Of a DNA stretch of 57,322 nt, positions 35,520-43,611 are shown in pieces. This DNA is from Vreelandella rituensis. GTDB taxonomy: Bacteria > Pseudomonadota > Gammaproteobacteria > Pseudomonadales > Halomonadaceae. The stretch covers positions 1 to 57,322 of the forward strand of contig NZ_QPIJ01000023.1 of the NCBI RefSeq assembly GCF_003336665.1, written 5' to 3'. The notes under the pieces are model-generated. The model had not been told where the DNA came from, ran no database searches, and was given only the letters and a program-made list of their open reading frames with translations. Position 1 is the first letter of the stretch. Every line of letters starts with the position of its first letter. The position numbers were made by a program, and so were the translations under genes.

Positions 35520-35527
35520 GCCGAACG

Positions 35528-36433
35528 CTAGAACACCTGCTGATTCAAAAAGGCGATGCCCGCATCCACGGCATTGCCCCGGGTCAGGAAGCTGGTGATG
35601 TGGCCGCGAAAATGCTGTAGATAAAGTTCGCTTTCCACGCCGTTGGCTTTCAGTTCGTCATAGAAATCCGTGGCATGATCCAGCGGCACCAACCGATCCC
35701 AGGTGCCATGAAAGAGAAAGAACGGCGGCGCTTGCGGGGTAATATGCCGAGCGGGGGATGCCAGGTAATACCCTTCGGGTTCCTCGGCACGGGTACCGCC
35801 AATGAACTCCACCACCAGACGCCCGTCGGCGAACTTGAACAGGTCACTGGGCAAGCCGCCGGCAACCACGGCCGCCAGACGCGTATGCTCGCCACCATAA
35901 GGCTCGGCCAGGGGGCCTTCGGCACCGGAAAGTGCCAGCAGGCTTACCAGATGCGCCCCGGACGAAAACCCCACCCCGACGATACGCTGCGTATCCACCC
36001 GCCACCCATCAGCCTGCGCATGCAGCCACGCCATGGCTTGCTGAAGGTCGTAGACCGGCTCTGGGAATTTATACTCGGGTGCCTTGCGGTGTTCGATATT
36101 GATCACCACGTAGCCTTGTTCGGCTAGCTTGCGCGAGATGCTCTGCATGTCTTCGGGGCCACGGTTCTGCCAGCCACCACCGTGAACCACCAGAGCGGCG
36201 GGCCTTAAGCCCCCCCCCGGTGTTTCGGGCAGATAGACATTCGCTTCAAGGGCTTCCGGCCAGTCGCTGGGGGTATAGGTTTGTCCTTCAATGCGTTTGA
36301 AATCCAACGTATCTCTTCCTACGTCCGCAGTATTCGCCGCCGGCTCGCCTTGGCTGGCCAGATGTGTTCCCCCGCACCCGGCGGCCATCAAGGCAACGCC
36401 TCCCGTCAGCACTAGATATAGCCACTTTTTCAC
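35528..36433 (-). CDS. Alpha/beta hydrolase lipoprotein (esterase-like)
   Basis: A 301-residue protein with a lipoprotein signal (LMAAGCGG, lipobox Cys about residue 20). It belongs to the HSL-like alpha/beta hydrolases: VVHGGGWQNRG (oxyanion HGGG), GVGFSSGAH (nucleophile Ser), DRLVPLDHA (Asp) and FRGHITSF (His). Substrate likely an ester or carbamate; not predictable. It sits beside a tandem repeat region and a divergent Spy-like gene. Confidence 0.85.
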   Translation of the reverse strand: MKKWLYLVLTGGVALMAAGCGGTHLASQGEPAANTADVGRDTLDFKRIEGQTYTPSDWPEALEANVYLPETPGGGLRPAALVVHGGGWQNRGPEDMQSISRKLAEQGYVVINIEHRKAPEYKFPEPVYDLQQAMAWLHAQADGWRVDTQRIVGVGFSSGAHLVSLLALSGAEGPLAEPYGGEHTRLAAVVAGGLPSDLFKFADGRLVVEFIGGTRAEEPEGYYLASPARHITPQAPPFFLFHGTWDRLVPLDHATDFYDELKANGVESELYLQHFRGHITSFLTRGNAVDAGIAFLNQQVF

Positions 36434-36443
36434 CTGAGCGCTC

Positions 36444-36527
36444 CCCTGAGTGATGGTTTGAGAAATAGTCTAAGAGATAATTTAAGCCATGGTTTAAGAA
36501 ATAGTTTGGGAGATGGCTTGAGAGATA
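36444..36527. repeat. Degenerate 12-bp tandem repeat, six to seven units
   Basis: From 36456 to 36527 the sequence splits exactly into six 12-base units: GTTTGAGAAATA, GTCTAAGAGATA, ATTTAAGCCATG, GTTTAAGAAATA, GTTTGGGAGATG, GCTTGAGAGATA. A weaker seventh unit precedes at 36444-36455. The consensus is about GTTTRAGAGATA. It lies between the divergent esterase and Spy-like genes. Confidence 0.8.
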
Positions 36528-36613
36528 GACGTCATGATTGTTGCACAATACCTGCAATGACCTTGCACAGCGCCCGATGATACTGCAGTTGTCCACTCAC
36601 AAGGAGAACTCAC

Positions 36614-37000
36614 ATGACCGCTCAACGTATCAGCAAGTTTTTGGCACCCGCCCTTTTCGCACTGGCCATCGCCCCTTTCACCTTGACCGCACAGGCCGGC
36701 CAGGACGATGACAAGGCAGAGCGCGGCCATGGACGCATGCAGCTCCATGAGGAACACCGCCAAGCGCTACATGAGCGCGCCGGGTTCGATGAAGAGACCC
36801 GCGCGGAACTCGCCAGCGCCCATGAAGAATATCTCGCCGCTAGACGTGAATTACGTGACCAACACCGCGAACGCATGGATGAAATTCTCGACGAAGACGA
36901 ACAACAGGCCTTGCACGATGCCATGCAGGAAATGCGCACGGAAATGCGCGAAAAGGCCCGCGATAACCACGGCAATCGTGGTGAGCGCAACAGTGACTGA
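36614..37000 (+). CDS. Spy/CpxP-like periplasmic protein
   Basis: A 128-residue protein with a signal peptide (LAPALFALAIAPFTLTAQA, cleavage near residue 28) and a helical body rich in His, Glu and Arg (ERGHGRMQLHEEHRQALHER, then EEYLAARRELRDQHRERMDEIL). The LTxxQ-like repeat pattern is weak, but the composition and size fit Spy/CpxP-type periplasmic chaperones. It has an AAGGAG site. It is close to, but divergent from, the esterase gene. A hairpin follows at 37041-37065. Confidence 0.65.
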   Translation: MTAQRISKFLAPALFALAIAPFTLTAQAGQDDDKAERGHGRMQLHEEHRQALHERAGFDEETRAELASAHEEYLAARRELRDQHRERMDEILDEDEQQALHDAMQEMRTEMREKARDNHGNRGERNSD

Positions 37001-37040
37001 CGCTTAGCGATAAATCCAAGGATAGCCCATAGTTAGCTTG

Positions 37041-37065
37041 AAACGCCCGGCCCAGCCGGGCGTTT
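37041..37065 (+). terminator. Terminator-like hairpin
   Basis: AAACGCCCGG (37041-37050) pairs with CCGGGCGTTT (37056-37065), a 10-bp perfect stem with a five-base loop. The T-run is mostly inside the stem (TTTCTGCG). Confidence 0.65.
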
Positions 37066-37118
37066 CTGCGTTCGGCTTGCGCAAGACACGACTTGAAGCG
37101 CCAAGGGAAAGCGGGTAT

Positions 37119-37146
37119 TTTATTTGAACGTTCATTTAAAATAAAT
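37119..37146. promoter_or_regulatory. BetI-like palindrome upstream of betT
   Basis: The sequence around TGAACGTTCA (37125-37134) is palindromic and extended by AT-rich arms (TTTTATT... AATAAA). It resembles the BetI-type operator found before choline genes. It lies about 50 bases upstream of the BCCT gene. Confidence 0.45.
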
Positions 37147-37186
37147 CCTCCAAGACCTTTCCCTTATCGACAGGAGTTAGCCCTGC

Positions 37187-39235
37187 ATGGCGCATGACAA
37201 CCCCGTCCAAGCCCCTCGTGACCGGCTGAACCCCGTGGTATTCCACGGCAGTGTCGCCGGTATTGTGGTGTTTCTGGCACTCACCATGTTGTTCACCGAA
37301 CAGGCGGGGGCATTCTTTGATGCCGGTCTGGCCTGGGTCAGCAAGACCTTCGGCTGGTACTACATGCTGGCCATCGTGGCCTATCTGGTGTTTGTGATAC
37401 TGATCGGCGTTTCGCGCTATGGCAGCATTCGCCTCGGGCCGGATCATTCGCGCCCCGAATTCTCGCTGCTTTCCTGGTCGGCGATGCTGTTTGCCGCCGG
37501 TATCGGTATCGACCTGCTGTTCTTCAGTGTCGCCGAGCCTGTGGCCCACTATCTGGCGCCGCCGGACCTTACCCCGGAAAGCCAGGCGGCAATGCGTAAC
37601 GCCGTCGTCCAGACCTACCTGCACTGGGGGGTTTCCGGTTGGGGCCTGTATGTGTTGATGGGGATGGCCCTGGCCTATTTCAGCTACCGCCATCGTCTGC
37701 CCCTGGCGATTCGCAGCGCGCTCTATCCGTTGCTGGGCAAGCGCATTCACGGCCCGATCGGTAATGCCGTGGATATCACGGCGGTGATTTCCACCGTTTT
37801 CGGTATCGCCACCAGCCTGGGTATCGGCGTGATGCAGCTTAATTACGGCCTGGCGTACATGTTCGATGTACCGGAAAGCTTGAGCGTGCAGATCATCCTG
37901 ATTGCCCTGGTGGTGATTCTGGCCACCATCTCGGTGGTAAGCGGGGTTGAAAAAGGCATTCGACGTCTGTCCGAGTTCAACATGCTGCTCGCCCTGGCGC
38001 TGATGCTGTTCGTACTGTTTCAAGGCAACACCTTGGTACTGCTGGATAAACTGGTGATCAATGCCGGGGATTACTTGTCCGGTTTCGTGGGCAAGAGCTT
38101 CGACACCTACGCCTTTGCCGGTGAAGAAGCCCAAGAATGGAAGATGTGGTGGACGATCTTCTTCTGGGGCTGGTGGATTGCCTGGACGCCATTCGTCGGC
38201 CTGTTCCTGGCGCGTATTTCGCGCGGACGTACCATTCGTGAATTCGTCGCCGGCGCCCTGTTCATTCCTCTGGCGTTCATGATGGTGTGGATGTCGATAT
38301 TCGGCAATAGCGGGATAGACCTTGTCGCCAACCAGGGTGTCACTGAACTGGGCGTCCAGGCGCTGAACACGCCGCAAACCACGATGTATACCCTGCTGGA
38401 ATATTATCCGTTTGTGTCCATTACCGCTGCCGTGGTAACCGTGCTGGGGATTGTCTTTTTCATTACCTCGGCGGATTCCGGCGCCCTAGTATTGGCCAAT
38501 TTCACCTCCATTCTGAGTGACGTCAACCATGACGCCCCGGTGAGGCTGCGTATTTTCTGGTCGGTCATCATCGGGCTCATCACCATTGCGCTGTTGATGG
38601 CGGGTGGTCTGGCTGCGCTACAAAGTGCGGTGGTGATCACGGCGCTACCCTTCTCGCTGGTGATTTTTGCGATCATGGTGGGCATGGTCAAGGCGTTGAA
38701 ACTGGAGGGCAGCAAAGCCGATGCTCGGCGCCAGATTGCCGGCAGCGCCCCGGGAGGCGATTGGCGTGAACGCCTGGACCGTGCCCTGGATACCTCCACC
38801 CGCGCCGGTGCCGCCGCGACACTCGAGCATTCGATTCGCCCGGCCATGACGCAGTTCGCCCAGGAGCTTGAAAGCCGTGGCCAGACGGCCAACGTCACCG
38901 AAGAACATGCGGAGGGAGAATCACTTCCCAACCTGACGCTACAGGTCGATTTTGGCGATGCCACCAGCTTTGTGTATCAGGTTTGCCCGCATCGCATGCG
39001 CACCCCGAGTTTCATCCCAGCGGATGACGACTACTATGTGCGCCTCGATGTCTATCTTGCCGAAGGCGGCCAGGATAAAGACCTGAACGGCTACACACGT
39101 GGTCAGGTGATTGGCGATCTGGTGGCCGAATACGAGCGTCACCTGCACTTTTTGGCCCTGGCCGGTCAGCAGGGCAACATCCAGGCCATGCCCGGCACCA
39201 TCGGCGAACCGCCGGAGGATGCCACCCAGGGCTGA
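37187..39235 (+). CDS. betT: BCCT family choline/betaine transporter (BetT-like)
   Basis: A 682-residue BCCT transporter with 12 helices and a long cytoplasmic C-terminal part (about 515-680), the layout of BetT rather than of the shorter BetP/OpuD types. The conserved aromatic stretch FFWGWWIAWTPFVGLFLARIS is around residues 324-345, plus FAAGIGIDLLFFSVAEP near 105. These proteins take up choline, betaine or ectoine with sodium or protons for osmoprotection. Choline is likely, given the length and the BetI-like operator. No betA or betB is in the window. A strong terminator follows. Confidence 0.88.
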   Translation: MAHDNPVQAPRDRLNPVVFHGSVAGIVVFLALTMLFTEQAGAFFDAGLAWVSKTFGWYYMLAIVAYLVFVILIGVSRYGSIRLGPDHSRPEFSLLSWSAMLFAAGIGIDLLFFSVAEPVAHYLAPPDLTPESQAAMRNAVVQTYLHWGVSGWGLYVLMGMALAYFSYRHRLPLAIRSALYPLLGKRIHGPIGNAVDITAVISTVFGIATSLGIGVMQLNYGLAYMFDVPESLSVQIILIALVVILATISVVSGVEKGIRRLSEFNMLLALALMLFVLFQGNTLVLLDKLVINAGDYLSGFVGKSFDTYAFAGEEAQEWKMWWTIFFWGWWIAWTPFVGLFLARISRGRTIREFVAGALFIPLAFMMVWMSIFGNSGIDLVANQGVTELGVQALNTPQTTMYTLLEYYPFVSITAAVVTVLGIVFFITSADSGALVLANFTSILSDVNHDAPVRLRIFWSVIIGLITIALLMAGGLAALQSAVVITALPFSLVIFAIMVGMVKALKLEGSKADARRQIAGSAPGGDWRERLDRALDTSTRAGAAATLEHSIRPAMTQFAQELESRGQTANVTEEHAEGESLPNLTLQVDFGDATSFVYQVCPHRMRTPSFIPADDDYYVRLDVYLAEGGQDKDLNGYTRGQVIGDLVAEYERHLHFLALAGQQGNIQAMPGTIGEPPEDATQG

Positions 39236-39286
39236 ACGCCTGTACTTACGTTTTACCCATCGCTACTTTTTTGAGCGGTTCCTCTT

Positions 39287-39312
39287 CCCAGCCCTTCAGG
39301 CTGGGTTTTTTT
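39287..39312 (+). terminator. Rho-independent terminator after betT
   Basis: CCCAGCC (39287-39293) and GGCTGGG (39299-39305) form a stem followed by TTTTTTT. It lies 51 bases past the stop. Confidence 0.9.
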
Positions 39313-39462
39313 ATGCGCTATGCACTGGGCTTCAGGCCCCAGGATTTTGTATTAAATAAGCGCGCCGTTTAAGCTTTAGCCTTATTAATTTATTCCTTGT
39401 TGAGTTGTTTCATCGCCCGCGCCCCGGACCTCGCCTAACGGCTAAAAGCTCAGGAGCCGCTC

Positions 39463-40206
39463 ATGTCGTTCGATGTCACTTTATGGACGGTATTCGTCGC
39501 CGCCATGATTACTGCCCTGGCCACCGGCCTCGGTGCAGTGCCCTTCTTGTTCGTCAAGCAGTTCAGCAGATATTGGCTCAGCCTGTTCAATGCGACCGCT
39601 GCCGGTCTGATGCTGGCCGCCAGCCATAGTTTGCTGGTGGAAGGGGCCAATAATGACCCTTGGCTAACCATGCTGGGCATGGTCGTGGGACTGGCATTGA
39701 TCAATGTATCCGATCTATGGATTTCTCGGCGCGGTGCGCCGGATATCAGTGACCTGCACGGGGCCAACGCCCGCAAGGCCTTGTTGATTTTGGGGATCAT
39801 GACTATTCACTCCTTTGCCGAAGGAGTGGGAGTCGGGGTGTCATACGGCGGCGGTGAGGCGTTGGGGATGTTCATTACTACCGCCATTGCAGTACACAAC
39901 ATTCCCGAGGGGTTAGCGATCAGCCTAGTGCTGATACCGCGCGGTATGTCGGCATGGAAGGCCGGGGGCTGGAGCATTTTCACCAGTTTGCCGCAGCCGT
40001 TGATGGCGGTACCGGCGTTTCTATTCGTCACCCTGTTTGCGCCGTTCCTGCCGTTCGGGCTGGGGCTGGCCGCCGGGGCGATGATCTGGATGGTGTTTGC
40101 CGAATTGGTACCGGATGCCATGCAGGACGCGTCCAGCACAGCCGTGGCCACCATGGTGACGCTGGCCTTTGTGCTGATGTTCGGCTTCCAATACCTGATC
40201 CATTAA
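39463..40206 (+). CDS. ZIP family metal transporter
   Basis: A 247-residue ZIP-type protein, distinct from the one at 21944. It has HSFAEGVGVGVSYGGG in the metal-binding helix, HNIPEGLAISLVL in the next, and a C-terminal FAELVPDAMQDASS. About eight helices are expected. The ATG follows a CAGGAG site. Likely imports zinc or another divalent metal. Confidence 0.87.
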   Translation: MSFDVTLWTVFVAAMITALATGLGAVPFLFVKQFSRYWLSLFNATAAGLMLAASHSLLVEGANNDPWLTMLGMVVGLALINVSDLWISRRGAPDISDLHGANARKALLILGIMTIHSFAEGVGVGVSYGGGEALGMFITTAIAVHNIPEGLAISLVLIPRGMSAWKAGGWSIFTSLPQPLMAVPAFLFVTLFAPFLPFGLGLAAGAMIWMVFAELVPDAMQDASSTAVATMVTLAFVLMFGFQYLIH

Positions 40207-40297
40207 AGGGCTGGAAGCTCTGTCATACCTTGGCCGCCTTGCGAGCCACTTGGGGTGGGCGTAGCGTATCGGCTCCTTTCACTAAGGCACGGTGGCA

Positions 40298-42043
40298 ATG
40301 TCGCGCAGAACCAAGACCCCCAGTTACATCTTTCCTCTCCCCGGCCGGGCATTGTTCAATGCCTGGCGCGAAGGCTACAGTCTGGCCGCCTTCAAGCGTG
40401 ATCTCATGGCCGGGTTGACCATCGGCATTGTCGCCGTGCCGCTGTCCATGGCGCTGGCAATTGCCACCGGGGTCCCGCCCCAGCACGGCCTCTACACCGC
40501 TATCGTGGCCGGTGCGGTTATCGCCTTGACCGGTGGCTCACGCTTCAATATTTCCGGCCCCACCGCCGCCTTCGTGGTGATACTGTTTCCGATCGTGGCC
40601 AATCACGGCATCGGGGGGCTGCTGATCGCCACGCTAATGGCGGGGCTGATCCTCGTCGCTCTGGGTCTGGCGCGATTGGGCAGCCTGATCCAGTTCGTCC
40701 CCTACCCGGTGGTATTAGGTTTTACCGCCGGGATCGGGGTGGTGATCGCCCTGTTGCAGGTGCCTGACTTTCTGGGTCTGACTGGGGTGGCGCTTGGCGA
40801 CAGCACGCCACACAACGCCATCGCCATTGTTCACGCCTTGCCGAGTATCGCTCCGGCGGAACTGGGCATCGGGCTGATCACTCTGGCGACCTTGCTGCTA
40901 TGGCCCCGCCTGAATACCGCCGTGCCCGCGCCGTTGGTCGGCTTGGCCGTGGGAACCCTGGCAGCGGCCTTGCTCATGGCGTTCGGCGGCGACGTGGATA
41001 CCATCGCCTCGCGCTTTAGCTGGGAACTCGAAGGCCAAAGCGGTAGCGGCATTCCGCCTTTTGCGCCGAGTCTGGTGGCTCCCTGGCACTTGCCGGGAGC
41101 CGATGGCACGCCTCTCAGCGTGAATTTCGAGTTGATTCGTGAACTGCTCGGCCCAGCCCTGGCGATTGCCTTATTGGCCGCCATTGAATCATTGCTTTGC
41201 GCCGTGGTGGCGGACGGCCTGACCCGTACGCGACACGACCCCAATGCCGAGTTACTGGGGCAAGGTATCGGCAATATCATCGTACCGTTCTTCGGCGGCA
41301 TCACGGCCACGGCGGCGCTTGCACGCACCGCCACCAACATCAAGAGCGGGGCTTTTTCGCCGGTAGCGGCGCTGGTGCATTCTCTTGTGGTATTGCTGGC
41401 GGTGGTGGCGCTGGCAGGCATCCTGGGGTTGGTTCCCATGGCAGCGCTGGCGGCACTTCTGTTCATCATTGCCTGGAACATGAGCGAAGCGCGCCATTTC
41501 GTCCACACCTTGAAAACTGCTCCGCTCACTGACGTCCTGGTATTGGTGATCTGCTTCGGCCTGACGGTCATTTTCGACATGGTGCTGGCCGTCGCAGTGG
41601 GCATGGGCCTGGCCGCCGCCCTGTTCATTCGGCGCATGGCGCAACTCACTCATGCCCGGCGCCTGAATAGTCCAGAAGATCAGGCCACCTATCACCTGCC
41701 CGCCAAGGTGACGCTTTACAAGATATCGGGGCCTCTATTCTTCGGTGCCGCGGAAAAAGCCATGGCATCGCTGCGTATCGTCGATCATGGGGTGAATGTG
41801 GTCATGCTCGACATGCAGGACGTACCCAGCCTTGATGCCACCGCCATTGTGGCGCTGGATGGATTACGCCAGGAGTTACACGACCAGCAGATAGGAGTGA
41901 TTTTCATCGGTCTGCCCGCACGTATGGTGGTCAAGTTGAAGCGTGCGGGAATCAAGCGTGAAGCCGGAAAACTGGCGGTGGTTTCCAACATTGAGCAGGC
42001 TCGGCGCCTGGCAAACCGTTGGCTGGAAAGACAACAAACCTGA
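40298..42043 (+). CDS. SulP family anion transporter with STAS domain
   Basis: A 581-residue SulP transporter: an N-terminal membrane domain of about 10-14 helices (GLTIGIVAVPLSMALAIATG, GSRFNISGPTAAFV) and a C-terminal STAS domain (about 465-575; MLDMQDVPSLDATAIVALDGL). Relatives carry bicarbonate, sulfate or other anions. An AAGG site precedes; the GTG at 40292 is an alternative start. The substrate cannot be inferred from sequence; no carbonic anhydrase lies nearby. Confidence 0.88.
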   Translation: MSRRTKTPSYIFPLPGRALFNAWREGYSLAAFKRDLMAGLTIGIVAVPLSMALAIATGVPPQHGLYTAIVAGAVIALTGGSRFNISGPTAAFVVILFPIVANHGIGGLLIATLMAGLILVALGLARLGSLIQFVPYPVVLGFTAGIGVVIALLQVPDFLGLTGVALGDSTPHNAIAIVHALPSIAPAELGIGLITLATLLLWPRLNTAVPAPLVGLAVGTLAAALLMAFGGDVDTIASRFSWELEGQSGSGIPPFAPSLVAPWHLPGADGTPLSVNFELIRELLGPALAIALLAAIESLLCAVVADGLTRTRHDPNAELLGQGIGNIIVPFFGGITATAALARTATNIKSGAFSPVAALVHSLVVLLAVVALAGILGLVPMAALAALLFIIAWNMSEARHFVHTLKTAPLTDVLVLVICFGLTVIFDMVLAVAVGMGLAAALFIRRMAQLTHARRLNSPEDQATYHLPAKVTLYKISGPLFFGAAEKAMASLRIVDHGVNVVMLDMQDVPSLDATAIVALDGLRQELHDQQIGVIFIGLPARMVVKLKRAGIKREAGKLAVVSNIEQARRLANRWLERQQT

Positions 42044-42079
42044 AAGCTATTCATCGGCTGATAAGGTCACCGGGTGATA

Positions 42080-42114
42080 AAAGGTGCTGCACGTCAGAGC
42101 AACGTGCAGCACTC
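42080..42114 (-). terminator. Terminator after the cupin pseudogene
   Basis: GTGCTGCACGT (42084-42094) and ACGTGCAGCAC (42102-42112) form an 11-bp perfect stem; on the minus strand the stem is followed by CTTTTATC. Placed 26 bases past the cupin stop. Confidence 0.75.
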
Positions 42115-42137
42115 GGCGTGAATAAAATCACCGGCAT

Positions 42138-42620
42138 TCAGTTGCGAGGATCATCTTCCTCGTTGATGTATTCGATTCCCCAGGGTCCTTCACCATGCAG
42201 CTGGATCATGGTTTCTCCCTCGGCATAGCCATACATGGCATCGCCCGGCGACATGATGGCGTATCCTCCTACCGGCAATTTCTGGGTCTCGTCGCGGTTA
42301 AACTCCTCACCTTGGGCAAAATGCAGTGTCCCTTCAAGTACCGTGACCCTTTCATAGGCCGGGTGGGTATGCGGCTTGATCTCGTAGCCATCTTCAAGCT
42401 TGAGGCGGAAGGTGAAGGGGGCTCCCTCACTCAACGTTCCCTCAATGTTAGCCATTTGCGCACCTTCACCCATCGAGGCCACCGGCCCCCATTCCAGGTC
42501 TTCCGGCGTACCCAGCAGATGTCCTTCACCTTGGTAAGTATCCGCCTACAAGCCGCCCGATGCACCGCTCATGACCAAGGCCACAATCCCGCTGCTCAGT
42601 AGGGTTGTCTTAACGTTCAT
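42138..42620 (-). pseudogene. Exported cupin protein with in-frame TAG
   Basis: From the ATG at 42620 (AGAGGAG ribosome site) the reading is a signal peptide, MNVKTTLLSSGIVALVMSGA then SGGL, then a TAG codon at 42546-42548, then continues in the same frame as ADTYQGEGHLLGTPEDLEWG and on through a cupin barrel with KPHTHPAYERVTVLEGTLHF (His ligands). The stop falls at the signal-peptide junction, where CAG to TAG would explain it. The intact protein would be 160 residues. A 114-residue cytosolic product could start at 42482. The stop may be a real mutation, a sequencing error, or a suppressed codon. Confidence 0.85.
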
Positions 42621-42771
42621 GGCCGTTGCTCCTCTATGGTTTTCCTGTGTGGCTACATTCCTCTTCAGTGTTGATATGACCTTCAATTGGCATTGATGAT
42701 TGCCACCCATTGAGTATAGCGATACTGACTACAGCTGCCGTGCAAAAGGCAAACAGATCGAAAAAATCACT

Positions 42772-42809
42772 TTTGTGTTAAATAACGAGCTTTGTGTTGA
42801 ATAACGAGC
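42772..42809. repeat. Tandem 19-bp duplication
   Basis: TTTGTGTTAAATAACGAGC (42772-42790) is repeated at 42791-42809 with one change (A to G). It lies between the Hen1-type gene stop and the cupin pseudogene start region. Confidence 0.75.
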
Positions 42810-42827
42810 AAAGAAGAGAGGCCGCCA

Positions 42828-43457
42828 TCAGGGCCGCATCGCGACATCCTGCAACGAGAAAGCCGCCAGCTGGGTCGGCTGGCCAAGATGCGAATGCCAT
42901 TCCCCGACCCCACCGAAACGCACGCGATAACCGTTACGCCGCGCCACGCCCTGAGCCCAATCGCGAAAGCGGTCGCGTGGCCATTCAAACTTGTGGTCGG
43001 GGTCACGAAACTCGCCGTCTTCCAGGTCGAACAGCGGGTTGTATTCGCTGTTGGGGGTGGTCATGACCAGATAGCCGGGGCGTAACCCACCGAAAACCAC
43101 CTGCTCCACAGCGGATAAACGCTCGGGGGGTATGTGCTCGATGGTTTCCACCATGGCCGCGCCCGCGAACCCGGTGAGCGCGGGGTGATGTTCGGTATAA
43201 GAACCGCATACCAGCTCCAGACGCCCCTGGCGTGCCTGCGGCAGCCTACCCAGACGAAACTTGGCTTGAGCCAGCAATTCCCCGCTCAACTCCAAGCCTA
43301 CCAATTTCTCGAACTGAGGCTGATGGAGTAGATATTGCAAGAGCCCACCCGAACCGCAGCCCAAATCCAGTACTTTGCGAGCACCGCTGGCACGCAGCCG
43401 CTCCACCACGTGAAGAAGCCGCTGTTGGTGTAAATCCGGCGCTTCGATATCGCTCAT
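42828..43457 (-). CDS. Hen1-type RNA 2'-O-methyltransferase (stand-alone)
   Basis: A 209-residue SAM-dependent methyltransferase. Motif I is VLDLGCGSGG (29-38). The rest matches the bacterial Hen1 catalytic domain: ETIEHI with Glu104, Glu107 and His108, RPGYLVMTTPNSEYNPLF, then DPDHKFEWPRDRFRDWA with His155, and YRVRFGGVG. The Glu-Glu-His-His set binds the Mn/Mg ion in known Hen1 proteins, which methylate the 3'-terminal ribose 2'-OH of RNA. Known bacterial Hen1 is about twice as long and pairs with Pnkp for RNA repair; neither the N-terminal half nor Pnkp is present. The ATG at 43457 has an AAGGCGG site. Confidence 0.78.
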   Translation of the reverse strand: MSDIEAPDLHQQRLLHVVERLRASGARKVLDLGCGSGGLLQYLLHQPQFEKLVGLELSGELLAQAKFRLGRLPQARQGRLELVCGSYTEHHPALTGFAGAAMVETIEHIPPERLSAVEQVVFGGLRPGYLVMTTPNSEYNPLFDLEDGEFRDPDHKFEWPRDRFRDWAQGVARRNGYRVRFGGVGEWHSHLGQPTQLAAFSLQDVAMRP

Positions 43458-43567
43458 GATCCGCCTTGTGTTGGGCAAAGCCGCCATGATGCAGCAAAGT
43501 TTCGCTACCTTGTAGCAAGAAAATGCAAATGAAGGAATAAGGCACGAAGAACCGTACGTGGGAGAAC

Positions 43568-43600
43568 CAAAAAAACCGCTCAGGCCCAGTACCTGAGCGG
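43568..43600 (-). terminator. Rho-independent terminator after exaC
   Basis: Minus-strand CCGCTCAGG/CCTGAGCGG stem (43576-43600) followed by a seven-base T-run. It lies 12 bases beyond the exaC stop. Confidence 0.9.
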
Positions 43601-43611
43601 GAAAATAAGGC

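Noticed and set aside
36288..36596. Minus-strand frame reading through the 12-bp repeats
   Set aside because: Its repeat-encoded segment has no known family and most of the frame overlaps the esterase signal region in another frame.
37136..38377. Open frame of 413 residues antisense to betT
   Set aside because: Antisense to a clear BCCT transporter, low-complexity composition, no ribosome site.
42772..42809. Attachment site of a mobile element
   Set aside because: The two copies are adjacent with nothing between them, and no integrase gene is present.
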